Notes under the pieces: model-generated
Databases searched by the model: none
The model's input: only the letters and a program-made list of their open reading frames with translations
What the model was told of the DNA's origin: nothing
NCBI RefSeq assembly: GCF_001442615.1
Contig: NZ_LMXN01000004.1
Coordinates: forward strand, 419,643-483,642
Direction of reading: 5' to 3'
Origin: Algoriphagus resistens
Lineage (GTDB): Bacteria > Bacteroidota > Bacteroidia > Cytophagales > Cyclobacteriaceae
DNA length: 64,000 nt
Translations under genes and position numbers: made by a program
Shown here: positions 34,774-43,855 of the stretch, piece by piece
Layout of the letters: each line of letters starts with the position of its first letter
Position numbering within the stretch: the first letter of the stretch is position 1

Positions 34774-37700
34774 ATGCGTCAATTGAATAGATACCTCCCT
34801 GTATTTCTTTTTATCCTAGTGCTTCTGGCGGGTGCTTTCAGCGCTTCGAATCTGAACATCCATGAAAACCTAAACAAGTCCATTCCCAGTAACTTAGACC
34901 TGGACACCTTGCAACCAGTGATTGACAAAGGTGAACGTGCGGTCTTTTTCTCCCTTGATATCCGGGATTTCCAAGGTGACAAGTACAAAATTGACAGTGC
35001 CGGAAATGCACTGCTTAACAGCCTGGGTAAAAACATCGGCTCACAGCTTGGAGGGCTTCAATATCGTTCAGATATAGATCCTGACCTCTTCAATTCCTTT
35101 GTCCAGGACCATCTTTATCTATTCCTGGAGGAAAAAGATTACGCAGCTATTGATAGCTTATTGCAACGGGAAAATCTTGTATCAACCTTACTTGCAAACA
35201 AAAAAGCGCTTGGCAGTATTCAGGGTTTTGGAATGGGACAGAACATCTCTTCTGACCCGCTTCATTTCAGTCATTTAGCTTATAAAAACCTTTCAAAAGG
35301 TCTTTCTCTCCAAAACATGCTTACCACTGAAGGGCTGTACATCTCCACGGATGGCAAGAGCCTTATGATCAATGGCGAGCTTATTTTTGACCCTAAGGAA
35401 GTTAGTAGCGTACAGCTTCTTGATTCCCAACTGGCAGATTTCAGGGATTCCTGGAATCAGGATCCCTCCCATGCGAAACTCGATTATTTCGGCTCATTTG
35501 CCATTGTCTCCGCAAATGCAGATCAGATTAAGAAAGACATTATTCTCACGGTTAACTTAGCGCTGCTCTTCATTGTCGGACTGCTTTACTTTTATTACCG
35601 AAAGCTTTCCACCATTCTGTTTTTTGTGCTTCCCGGTGTATTTGGAATCGCCGCATCAATTACCTTGGTTTATCTGTTCGCAGGGGGAATTTCTGCCTTG
35701 GCATTGAGTGCAAGTGCGGTGATCATGGGAATAGTGGTGGATTATTCGTTCCACTTTTTTTCACACCTGAGTCAGGACAAGGATGCCATAAAAACCCGGA
35801 ACAACATAGCATTCCCACTGATCATCAGCAGTATCACTACAATTACCGCCTTCTTTTCCCTGACTTTTGCAACTTCCCAGGCATTAAGGGACTTTGGTAT
35901 GTTCACCGGTCTGAGCCTGCTGTTTACGCTACTTTTTATCCTGTTCCTTTTGCCGGACCTGATCCGGCTGTTCGGCAAAAAAACGATGCAAAACGGCAGC
36001 GTAAAACTGGATAGCCTGATTGAAAAGTTTGGCTCAGAGAATGCCAGACAGCCTAACTGGATACTACCGGTTATTTTACTGGTAACAGGATTTCTTGCCT
36101 TTCACGCAAGTGATGTGGAATTTGAGAATGAGCTTACCAAACTTAATTTTTATCCGGAGGCACTCAAAAAGAAGGAAGTAGCACATCAAAACCTGGATCC
36201 TGATTCCCAAAAGCGAATTACTATTGTAGCCTATGGCAAAACTGATCAAGAAGCAGCTGAGCATAACAGGGCTCTTTTCCAAACACTTACTCAAAACCCC
36301 GCAGGTATAGATCAGGAGGTGAATTCTATTGGTTCATTTATCATTCCTGAGAAAGAAGTCCTACAAAAATCAGAAGCCTGGATATCTTTTTGGGACAAAA
36401 AAGGAGAAGAGTTTACCCATCAATTTACGACAGTTTCCGATTCCTTGGGCTACAGTAGCCGCGCTTTTTCTCCCTTTCTGAACAACCTAAAATCTATTCC
36501 GGAAAAGATCAACCCGTTTGAATTTGCCGCACAATCTGAAAGCCTTCAAAAACTGATTTTTCAGGATCGGAACACGAATATCCTCACTACGGTGGTATTT
36601 GGCAAGGATCATTATGGACAGCTGAAAGAAACAATTGCCTCAGTTCCGGGAACATTTATCGTAGATGGTGAAAGTGTGGCAGAATCACTGGTCAATTCCG
36701 TTAAAGCTGATTTTAACCTGCTCCTGGTCATCGCCAGTGCATTGGTTTTTGTGACTATGTTGATAGTCTATGGCAGATTGGAATTAACGCTGATTTCATT
36801 TCTGCCAATGGTGTTGAGCTGGATCTGGATTTTGGGATTGGCGGCACTTTTCGACATCAAGTTCAACTTCATCAATATCATGATCGCTACGATCATCTTC
36901 GGCTTGGGAGATGATTTTGCCATTTTCATTACCGATGGATTGCAGACCAAATACACCTATGGTAAAAACGGGCTGGCTACAAACAAAGCAGGGATCTTAC
37001 TTTCCTCTATCAGTACAATTATCGGGACAGGGGTCCTGTTTTTCGGTCAACATCCGGCTATCCGGTCTATAGCTGCCGTCAGCGTGATCGGGATCAGTAC
37101 CATCGTGCTGCTGAGTTTTGTGGTGCAGCCGTTTTTGTACCGCATGCTTATCACTAGACGCACAGATCAGGGCAAGCCTCCCTATACGATTTTAGAGCTG
37201 GTTATAAGCATTTTTGCTTTTACTTTTTTCTTCCTTGGATGCATGATCAGTACACTTCTGACCTTAATAGTGTTGATTCTACCTTTCTGGAAGGTGAAGA
37301 GCAAAAAATTGTTTGTACATAGACTGATCCAGTTTTTCACCTGGTCTCTTTTGAAATTCATGGTGTTGCTTAAGAAACGCTACTACAATTACGAGCTGCT
37401 TGACTTTTCCAGACCGTCGGTAATTATAGCAAACCACAGCTCCTTTTTGGACATTTTGTATATAGCGATGCAGCACCCAAAAATCTCTTTTCTGGTTGGC
37501 CCATGGGTATACAATTCTCCTATTTTTGGCAGGTTCATCCGTTTTGCTGATTATATCCCGGCATTTCTTCCAATTGAGGACAGCCTGGAAAAACTGCAGG
37601 GGCTGGTCGCAGACGGCTACTCTATTTTAGTGTTTCCTGAAAGCCATCGATCTGTAGACGGTAAAATGACGCGATTCCACAAAGGCGCATTTTACCTGAG

Positions 37701-38580
37701 CGAATTGCTTCAAATTGACATTACACCGATACTGCTGCATGGACTGCACTATAGTTTACCCAAAGGGGATTATTACGTCAAGAGCGGCGACATAACTATG
37801 AAAATCCTTCCCAGGATCCCAAATTCGGACGCACGCTTTGGTCATGGGTATAGCCAACGGGCAAAGAACATCACCAAGTATTTCAAGGAGGAACATGCTC
37901 GGTTCACCTTACAAAGAGAAGATGCAGACTATCTGAAAGCTCCGCTTACCTATGCATATCTGTACAAAGGGCCTGTTTTGGAGTGGTATTTTAAAATAAA
38001 GTATAGTCACGAAAAGCATAATTACGAGCTGATTCACCGGGAGTTGACCGGAAAAAGTAGAATCTATGATCTGGGATGCGGCAATGGGTTTTTGGCTTAT
38101 TTTCTGAAACTGAAGGACTCTGGAAGAAAGATCATCGGGATAGATTACGACGAAAACAAAGTAGCCGTTGCTGAAAACTGCTACCTGAACGATGGCTCTA
38201 TGGGGTTCATTTCAGCGGATCTCGCAGAGGTAGAGCTCCTTTCCTCTGAAGCAATTATTTTGATGGATGTTTTGCATTACCTGAGTCCTGAGAAAAGAGT
38301 CTCGGTATTAGAGAAGTGCCTCGCAAGCTTAACAAAAGACGGTATTCTGATCATCAAAGACGGCCTATCCAGTGATTTTGAAAAACACAAATGGACTCTT
38401 AATTCGGAGAAGTGGAGCACAAAATGGCTAAAATTCAACAAAGTAACAGATGAACTCTCTTTTTTCGACCTAGCTTATATAGAAAACTGGGTCGCAGAAA
38501 ATCATTTGGAAATGAGAATCCTGTCAGCGTCCAAGGACTCAAGCAATACATTGATGGCGATTAAAAGGCGTTCGTTGTAA
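34774..38580 (+). CDS. Trifunctional MMPL transporter / acyltransferase / SAM methyltransferase
   Basis: 1268 residues in three fused parts. About 1-790: an RND/MMPL exporter with a membrane anchor at 8-25, a periplasmic domain, two blocks of membrane helices (about 255-395 and 640-790). About 870-1060: a PlsC-type acyltransferase with NHSSFLD near 887-893 and FPESHRS near 954. About 1085-1265: a class I methyltransferase with YDLGCGNGFL near 1098. The same fusion is known from Bacteroidota pigment clusters. It probably exports or places the polyene lipid, acylates a glycerol or sugar partner and methylates it. It faces away from the ammonia-lyase operon across a ~310-bp region. Confidence 0.88.
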   Translation: MRQLNRYLPVFLFILVLLAGAFSASNLNIHENLNKSIPSNLDLDTLQPVIDKGERAVFFSLDIRDFQGDKYKIDSAGNALLNSLGKNIGSQLGGLQYRSDIDPDLFNSFVQDHLYLFLEEKDYAAIDSLLQRENLVSTLLANKKALGSIQGFGMGQNISSDPLHFSHLAYKNLSKGLSLQNMLTTEGLYISTDGKSLMINGELIFDPKEVSSVQLLDSQLADFRDSWNQDPSHAKLDYFGSFAIVSANADQIKKDIILTVNLALLFIVGLLYFYYRKLSTILFFVLPGVFGIAASITLVYLFAGGISALALSASAVIMGIVVDYSFHFFSHLSQDKDAIKTRNNIAFPLIISSITTITAFFSLTFATSQALRDFGMFTGLSLLFTLLFILFLLPDLIRLFGKKTMQNGSVKLDSLIEKFGSENARQPNWILPVILLVTGFLAFHASDVEFENELTKLNFYPEALKKKEVAHQNLDPDSQKRITIVAYGKTDQEAAEHNRALFQTLTQNPAGIDQEVNSIGSFIIPEKEVLQKSEAWISFWDKKGEEFTHQFTTVSDSLGYSSRAFSPFLNNLKSIPEKINPFEFAAQSESLQKLIFQDRNTNILTTVVFGKDHYGQLKETIASVPGTFIVDGESVAESLVNSVKADFNLLLVIASALVFVTMLIVYGRLELTLISFLPMVLSWIWILGLAALFDIKFNFINIMIATIIFGLGDDFAIFITDGLQTKYTYGKNGLATNKAGILLSSISTIIGTGVLFFGQHPAIRSIAAVSVIGISTIVLLSFVVQPFLYRMLITRRTDQGKPPYTILELVISIFAFTFFFLGCMISTLLTLIVLILPFWKVKSKKLFVHRLIQFFTWSLLKFMVLLKKRYYNYELLDFSRPSVIIANHSSFLDILYIAMQHPKISFLVGPWVYNSPIFGRFIRFADYIPAFLPIEDSLEKLQGLVADGYSILVFPESHRSVDGKMTRFHKGAFYLSELLQIDITPILLHGLHYSLPKGDYYVKSGDITMKILPRIPNSDARFGHGYSQRAKNITKYFKEEHARFTLQREDADYLKAPLTYAYLYKGPVLEWYFKIKYSHEKHNYELIHRELTGKSRIYDLGCGNGFLAYFLKLKDSGRKIIGIDYDENKVAVAENCYLNDGSMGFISADLAEVELLSSEAIILMDVLHYLSPEKRVSVLEKCLASLTKDGILIIKDGLSSDFEKHKWTLNSEKWSTKWLKFNKVTDELSFFDLAYIENWVAENHLEMRILSASKDSSNTLMAIKRRSL

Positions 38581-38583
38581 ACT

Positions 38584-39825
38584 TTATTTTTCAGCTATAT
38601 CTGCAGCTTTGTTTTCAATCTCGATCACTTTTGCCAAAGTTGACAATATGGTCCGATGCTTCCTCACAAATGGATTGGCATTATCCCAAACATGCCCCGC
38701 CAATACGGAGCATATCTTTTTTTTGATTTCCGAATTAATCTTTGGATTAAAGAAAATGGTCTGCAGCTCCCCGTTATACCAGCCATTGACATAGGATCGA
38801 AAAACCTCAATGCCATGTTGCATTTCATCCTCATAAGCAGTTTGCCAATCTACGGATTCGCCATTTAATTCCTTCTCGACTAATTTTGCCGCCAGCAAGC
38901 CGGAAACTGTAGCCAACGTAACACCTGAAGAAAATACCGGATCCAGAAATTCCGTAGAATTCCCGCACAACACATAGCCCTTACCATACATTTGCTTCAC
39001 TCCTACCGAGTATCCTAAAATCATGGCAGGATCACGCTGATACGCAGCATCGGTAAATCTCCCGTCCAGCAGTTCAAAACTTCTCACGAAGTCTAAATAC
39101 GCTTTAAAATCATCCGCTGCAAAAGCCTTTGTCTCCTCAGTCTCGGAAACCAGACCGACACTTGCCGTCCCATCGGAAAATGGAATCACCCAAATCCAGG
39201 AGTTTTTATCGTCAAAAGGGTAGATAAAAATATCATCCCCTTCTCTACCTGTTCTCTTTTGATCTACAAAATGTGCAAATACTGCACCTCTTGGTTTTTG
39301 AGTTGATGGTTTCTCTAAGTCTAACAACCTGGGCAGTACACGCCCATATCCGCTCGCATCCATTACAAATGCTGCTTCAACAGTCTTTTCCTCCCCTCCC
39401 CGCCCATAAGTCACTGAACGGCGTTCTCCATCAATAGCCACCACGGTCACGGTACTCCCAAAAATAAACTGAACACCATTTGCCTTGGCAGCATCCACCA
39501 GGTCCTGATCAAAATGTATCCGCTGCACATTCCAGGTCCAATCCCAGGATTTGGAGAATTGCTGGCTGAATAAAAATGAGCATGTTTGGTTTTTCCTGTT
39601 GTAATAAGAGGCACCCATCTTCTTTTGGTAGCCTTTTTCAAGTAAAGAAGGCATCAAGCCTGCTTCTTCTAAAGAATCCATGCACCTTGGAAGGAGACTT
39701 TCTCCAATCACAAATCTCGGAAATCCCTCTTTCTCCAGCACAACCACCTCAAAGCCCTGCTTTGCCAGATAACTGGAAGCTACAACTCCGGCGGGACCTG
39801 CACCGATCACTACTATTTTATCCAT
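38584..39825 (-). CDS. FAD-dependent oxidoreductase, flavin-halogenase-like
   Basis: 413 residues. Dinucleotide fold IGAGPAG at 7-13, GESLLP at 41-46, then GYQKKMGASYYN (65-76) with Lys68/69 near the place of the catalytic Lys of carrier-bound-substrate halogenases. WIWVIP at 210-215 fits the halogenase motif WxWxIP exactly, and a MDASG motif lies at 155-159. Some flexirubins carry a chlorine on the ring, so a halogenase or ring hydroxylase is plausible. The gene converges on the trifunctional gene, 3 bp apart, and may have its own promoter. Confidence 0.72.
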   Translation of the reverse strand: MDKIVVIGAGPAGVVASSYLAKQGFEVVVLEKEGFPRFVIGESLLPRCMDSLEEAGLMPSLLEKGYQKKMGASYYNRKNQTCSFLFSQQFSKSWDWTWNVQRIHFDQDLVDAAKANGVQFIFGSTVTVVAIDGERRSVTYGRGGEEKTVEAAFVMDASGYGRVLPRLLDLEKPSTQKPRGAVFAHFVDQKRTGREGDDIFIYPFDDKNSWIWVIPFSDGTASVGLVSETEETKAFAADDFKAYLDFVRSFELLDGRFTDAAYQRDPAMILGYSVGVKQMYGKGYVLCGNSTEFLDPVFSSGVTLATVSGLLAAKLVEKELNGESVDWQTAYEDEMQHGIEVFRSYVNGWYNGELQTIFFNPKINSEIKKKICSVLAGHVWDNANPFVRKHRTILSTLAKVIEIENKAADIAEK

Positions 39826-39885
39826 ACCAAACCTTTGCCCGCTTCCCAGCTTAAAATTAAAATCTGCCTGTTATTTCTACTTGTA

Positions 39886-40473
39886 TTATTGAACCGATTT
39901 TCCTTTGGTTTTAAGTAGCTCATAAATCGTACGGGCCCAGTAGTTTCTCAAACCGAATCCTCCCGCTTTTTCCACATAATGCGCTGCCGTGATGATTTCG
40001 GAGGATTGGGCATCGATCAAAACCAACCAATGCGAACCCTTAGTCGTCTTTTTATTATAACACTCTGCCACCAAAAGCGCCGCTGTACCTTGGATCTGAG
40101 ACAAATCATAAGATCGCGCAACAGTCTCAGCTTCTTCTTGGGTGATCTTGTGATCCTCCTCCTGAACCATAGCTTCAGTATCAAGCCCCTCGTTTTTCTC
40201 ATAGGTATAAGACAAATCTATGGTCACATCAGAGATGCCTAATGCCTTTTTAACATCATATTTCTCAGGTTCTGTGATCACAAAATCATTCCATGCCAGC
40301 AGAAACCTCGGTAAATCCCCAGGATCTGTAAACCCGGCTGCCCCTACAAATTTGGCCTGGGTGTAATCAATTCCAATCCAGGTGACAGGCCCGTCGGTTT
40401 TAGAAAGCCGTTCATTTTCCATACCTGGAAAAAATGCTAGAAATGGAAGAATAAGGGAGCAAAATAAATTCAT
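39886..40473 (-). CDS. Uncharacterised exported protein of the pigment cluster
   Basis: 195 residues with a hydrophobic N-terminus (1-17) that is probably a signal peptide. Recognisable segments are WIGIDYTQAKFVGAAGFTDPG (about 32-52), WNDFVITEPEKYDV, and GSHWLVLIDAQSSEIITAAHYVEKAGGFGLRNYWARTIYE (about 148-187). I recognise this as a type found in Bacteroidota but not with a function. It lies head-to-tail before the halogenase-like gene (60 bp), so they may share a transcript. Confidence 0.6.
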   Translation of the reverse strand: MNLFCSLILPFLAFFPGMENERLSKTDGPVTWIGIDYTQAKFVGAAGFTDPGDLPRFLLAWNDFVITEPEKYDVKKALGISDVTIDLSYTYEKNEGLDTEAMVQEEDHKITQEEAETVARSYDLSQIQGTAALLVAECYNKKTTKGSHWLVLIDAQSSEIITAAHYVEKAGGFGLRNYWARTIYELLKTKGKSVQ

Positions 40474-40548
40474 AACTTTGAGGGTTACTTCATGTGAATA
40501 TTCCTTTTTTTTTATCCGAAAGAATCAAGGGCCTAAATTAGACTAGAA

Positions 40549-42201
40549 TTGCGGAAGAAAAAACTCATCATTTCCGGAGTCATTTCTCTGTTGATTATCA
40601 TTCCCTTAATTTTTATTAAAGCCACGGTTTATCCTGCCCCGGAGTTACCCGGAATTCAGGTTGAAAATCCCCAGCGGGAGACGCTAAACAGCACTACTTT
40701 TCGATATAAAAACAACTGGCTTCGCAAAAACGGGTCAGGCAACTGGGAAAGCTACATCGAAGGCACGGCCTACGAACGTGGAATTGCGCTTGGCCTTCTC
40801 CACAGGGAACTTATTCAAAGCCAGGAAACAGCCTTCGTGGGAGAAATCGAAAAACTCCTGCCATCAGGAATTCTACGTACTGTAATGCAGCTGGGACTTG
40901 GCTGGTTTAACAGGAACCTTGACGAGGACATTCCTGAAGAATACCTTCAGGAAATCTACGGGGTTTCACAAAGCTTTTCTGATGAGTATTCCTATGTAGG
41001 ACCAAAATTCAACCGGATCCTAAATTATCACGCCGCACATGACATCGGGCATATGGTCCAAAACATGAATCTTGTGGCCTGTACCGCTGTATCACAATGG
41101 GATTTTGAGTCCGGGGAACCTAAGATGGTTTTGGGGAGAAATTTTGATTTCTACTTCGGAGATGAATTTGCCAAAGACAAGATTGTCCTGTTCGTCAATC
41201 CAAGTGAGGGGTACGACTTTGTCTCAGTAACCTGGGGAGGCTTTAGTGGCGTAGTGTCGGGAATGAATGAAAAGGGGCTGACTGTCACCCTGAACGCCCT
41301 GCCTTCAGAAATCCCCACTAAAAGCTCCACTCCTGTTTCCATTATTGCAAGAGATGTGATCCAATATGCCTCCACTATTGAAGAAGCATACACAATCATA
41401 TCCAACTATGAGGTGTTCGTATCTGAATCATTCACCATCGCTTCCGCCTTGGACAAAACCACAGCCGTCATCGAGAAAACCCCAGGGAAGACCGCAATCT
41501 ATTATCCCGAAAACAAGCAACTCATCGTGGCAAACCACTTCCAAAGTGACGAATTCAAAAACTCACAGATCAATTTGGATCACATCAGGGATTCGGAATC
41601 CATGCCCCGTTTTGAGCGGATGACCGAACTGACCGAAGATGACACTTTAATTTCTGTAGGGAACACCCTTCGGTACCTGCGTGACCAACAAGGCGTCAAC
41701 GGTAGGGATCTGGGCACAGGAAACCCTATGGCAATCAACCAGCTATTGGCACATCATGCGGTGATTTTTGAACCGGTGAAAGGAATAGCATACATTTCTG
41801 CGGCTCCATTTCAAGAAAATGTCTTCAATGCCTACGATGTAGGCTCCATTAAAACAATGGCAGCTCTTGATCCCATCCATTCTCCTGAAATAGACTCACT
41901 GCGATTGGCGCAAGACCCGTTTTATACCAGCAGGGGATTTTCAGATTTCAAGGAATACAAGCTTTTAAAGGCGGATTTTAAATCAGATCCCGGAAAAACA
42001 GTTTTAGAGAAAGGATTTAGTGACAGATGGATCGCTACAAATCCCAATTACTACGAACCTTATTTGTTGCTGGGGGATTTCTATTTTGATAAAAGGGATT
42101 TTGCGTCAGCAAAAACTTACTATGAGCAAGCTCAAAGTAAAGCAATCCCCTATCTTGGAATCCGCACGCACATTACCGAAAATCTGGCTAAAATAAAATG
42201 A
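40549..42201 (+). CDS. C45-type (acyl-CoA:6-APA acyltransferase-like) Ntn hydrolase
   Basis: 550 residues with a TTG start; no upstream ATG in frame. Membrane anchor at 5-25. Ntn-hydrolase core: candidate nucleophile Cys178 in NLVACTAV, then VLGRNFDFYF (about 194-203), VSVTWGGFSGVVSGMNEKGLTVTLNA (about 222-247) and SFTIASALDK. In this family self-cleavage exposes the Cys. A C-terminal TPR-like stretch (YLLLGDFYFDKRDFASAKTYYEQA, about 505-530) is unusual. It probably acts on an amide or ester of the pigment lipid. The stop overlaps the AcpS start by 4 nt. Confidence 0.78.
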   Translation: MRKKKLIISGVISLLIIIPLIFIKATVYPAPELPGIQVENPQRETLNSTTFRYKNNWLRKNGSGNWESYIEGTAYERGIALGLLHRELIQSQETAFVGEIEKLLPSGILRTVMQLGLGWFNRNLDEDIPEEYLQEIYGVSQSFSDEYSYVGPKFNRILNYHAAHDIGHMVQNMNLVACTAVSQWDFESGEPKMVLGRNFDFYFGDEFAKDKIVLFVNPSEGYDFVSVTWGGFSGVVSGMNEKGLTVTLNALPSEIPTKSSTPVSIIARDVIQYASTIEEAYTIISNYEVFVSESFTIASALDKTTAVIEKTPGKTAIYYPENKQLIVANHFQSDEFKNSQINLDHIRDSESMPRFERMTELTEDDTLISVGNTLRYLRDQQGVNGRDLGTGNPMAINQLLAHHAVIFEPVKGIAYISAAPFQENVFNAYDVGSIKTMAALDPIHSPEIDSLRLAQDPFYTSRGFSDFKEYKLLKADFKSDPGKTVLEKGFSDRWIATNPNYYEPYLLLGDFYFDKRDFASAKTYYEQAQSKAIPYLGIRTHITENLAKIK

Positions 42202-42563
42202 GAGGCATAGGAATTGATATTGTTGAGGTAGAGAGAATGGCGCAAAAATGCCAAAAGCCCTCCTTTGTACAGCTGGTTTTCACTGCAGAAGAAGAAACCT
42301 ACTGCTTAGCACAGGGGAATTCTGATCAGTGCTTTGCAGCGAGATTTGCAGCTAAGGAAGCTTACATGAAAGCAATAGGATCAGGCTGGACTGGTGATGC
42401 CCAGTTCCACGAAATCGAGACCTATAAACTTGAATCCGGTCAGCCTAAACTACGTTTGCACGGAAATACGAAGCAGACTTTTGAAAAAGCAGGTTATTCG
42501 GATATACTTTTGACACTCAGTCACACTTCCCAAACTGCCGTGGCAGTAGTACTAGTAGTTTGA
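42198..42563 (+). CDS. acpS: Holo-ACP synthase (4'-phosphopantetheinyl transferase, AcpS type)
   Basis: 121 residues, normal for AcpS: GIGIDIVEVER with Asp7 and FAARFAAKEAYMKAIG with Lys53/Glu54 for Mg and CoA binding, SHTSQTAVAVV at the end. Inside the pigment cluster and coupled to genes on both sides, so it is most likely a dedicated enzyme for the two cluster ACPs. Whether it is also the only genomic AcpS cannot be judged here. Confidence 0.88.
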   Translation: MRGIGIDIVEVERMAQKCQKPSFVQLVFTAEEETYCLAQGNSDQCFAARFAAKEAYMKAIGSGWTGDAQFHEIETYKLESGQPKLRLHGNTKQTFEKAGYSDILLTLSHTSQTAVAVVLVV

Positions 42564-42568
42564 AATAT

Positions 42569-43855
42569 ATGGAAATCACTTCGGACAATCCTATAGACCA
42601 TCTGCCTGCCGATGAACTAGAAGCCAGGCAGATAGAATTGCTGAAAAAACAGCTGACTTACACATTGGCCCACTCTCCGTTTTATAGGTGCAAATTTTCA
42701 GAGCAGGACATCGCTGCTATTTCCAGACTTTCGGATTTATCCGGTTTCATCAAAACATCAAAAAAAGATCTTGCGGAATTCAATGCTGAATTCTTGAGTA
42801 TTCCGCAACGGGAAGTAGTGGAATACGTCACCACGTCGGGAACAACGGGAAAACCGGTGACTATCGCGCTCAGCAAAAATGATCTGGAGAGATTAGCCTA
42901 TAATGAAGCACGGTCTCTCGAAATTGCGGGGTTCTCAGCTGATGACATCGTCCAGATCACTACCACACTGGACAAATGCTTCATGGCAGGAATGGCGTAT
43001 TATCTCGGACTCATTAAACTAGGTGCCGCAGTACTTCGGGCAGGACAGGGCACACCCGAGTTTCACTGGGAGATGATCAGGAAAACCAATCCCACCGCAT
43101 TAATAGCAGTCCCTTCATTCCTTCAAAAAACAGGTTCACATGCCAGTGCTGTTTCCAACCGGATCACTAAAGCACTTTGCATCGGCGAAGCGCTTAGAAA
43201 CGCTGATTTCAGCGACAATCAGCTCTCAAAAAACATTAAAAAACATTGGGACATTGACCTGAGGTCAACCTATGCTTCTACAGAAATGGCCACCGCATTC
43301 ACGGAATGTCAAGAAAAGCAAGGTGGACATCTGCTTCCAGAGCTAATCATTTTGGAGATTCTCGATAAAAACGGTAATGAAGTCGCAGACGGTGAGCTCG
43401 GAGAAGTCACGGTTACCCCATTGGGTATTGAAGGGATGCCATTGGTCAGATTTCAAACAGGTGACCTTGCCAGAAAACATACTGGCGTGTGTTCCTGTGG
43501 TAGAACTACCCCACGGCTTGGGCCGGTAGAAGGCAGATTGGCCCAGATGATCAAGCTAAAAGGCACGACTATTTACCCAAACCAGATCGAAGAAATCCTT
43601 CATAACCACCCTAACGCCAGTCCTTACCTTATTGAAATTGACCAGGATTACAATGGATTAGACAAGGTAAGCTTGGTATTGCCTGAGACTTTCCCCGAGG
43701 AAGAATCCAACAGACTCCTTATTGATCTACAAGCAAAGCTCCGGGTAAAGCCAACTTTAAAGAAATCATCTGTTTCAGCTATTCAGCAATTACTTTTTCG
43801 TGGAAATAGCAGAAAACCAAAAAAGATAATTGACCTGCGAAATGCCTCAGCTTAA
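42569..43855 (+). CDS. PaaK-like AMP-forming acyl/aryl-CoA (or ACP) ligase
   Basis: 428 residues from ATG at 42569; TTG at 42560 would overlap the AcpS stop. Adenylating motif TTSGTTGKPVTIA near 92-104, ACP/CoA-ligase region STYASTEMATAF near 238, GELGEVTVTPLG near 275, RFQTGDLA near 295 and GRLAQMIKLKGTTIYPNQIEE near 325. The fold and length match phenylacetate-CoA ligases. In the pathway it would activate 4-coumarate, made by the lyase, and load it on an ACP as starter. Confidence 0.84.
   Translation: MEITSDNPIDHLPADELEARQIELLKKQLTYTLAHSPFYRCKFSEQDIAAISRLSDLSGFIKTSKKDLAEFNAEFLSIPQREVVEYVTTSGTTGKPVTIALSKNDLERLAYNEARSLEIAGFSADDIVQITTTLDKCFMAGMAYYLGLIKLGAAVLRAGQGTPEFHWEMIRKTNPTALIAVPSFLQKTGSHASAVSNRITKALCIGEALRNADFSDNQLSKNIKKHWDIDLRSTYASTEMATAFTECQEKQGGHLLPELIILEILDKNGNEVADGELGEVTVTPLGIEGMPLVRFQTGDLARKHTGVCSCGRTTPRLGPVEGRLAQMIKLKGTTIYPNQIEEILHNHPNASPYLIEIDQDYNGLDKVSLVLPETFPEEESNRLLIDLQAKLRVKPTLKKSSVSAIQQLLFRGNSRKPKKIIDLRNASA

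Noticed and set aside
34522..34782. Leftward 86-codon frame across the lyase/MMPL intergenic region
   Set aside because: It covers repeat E and the region upstream, has no family resemblance, and overlaps the MMPL start.
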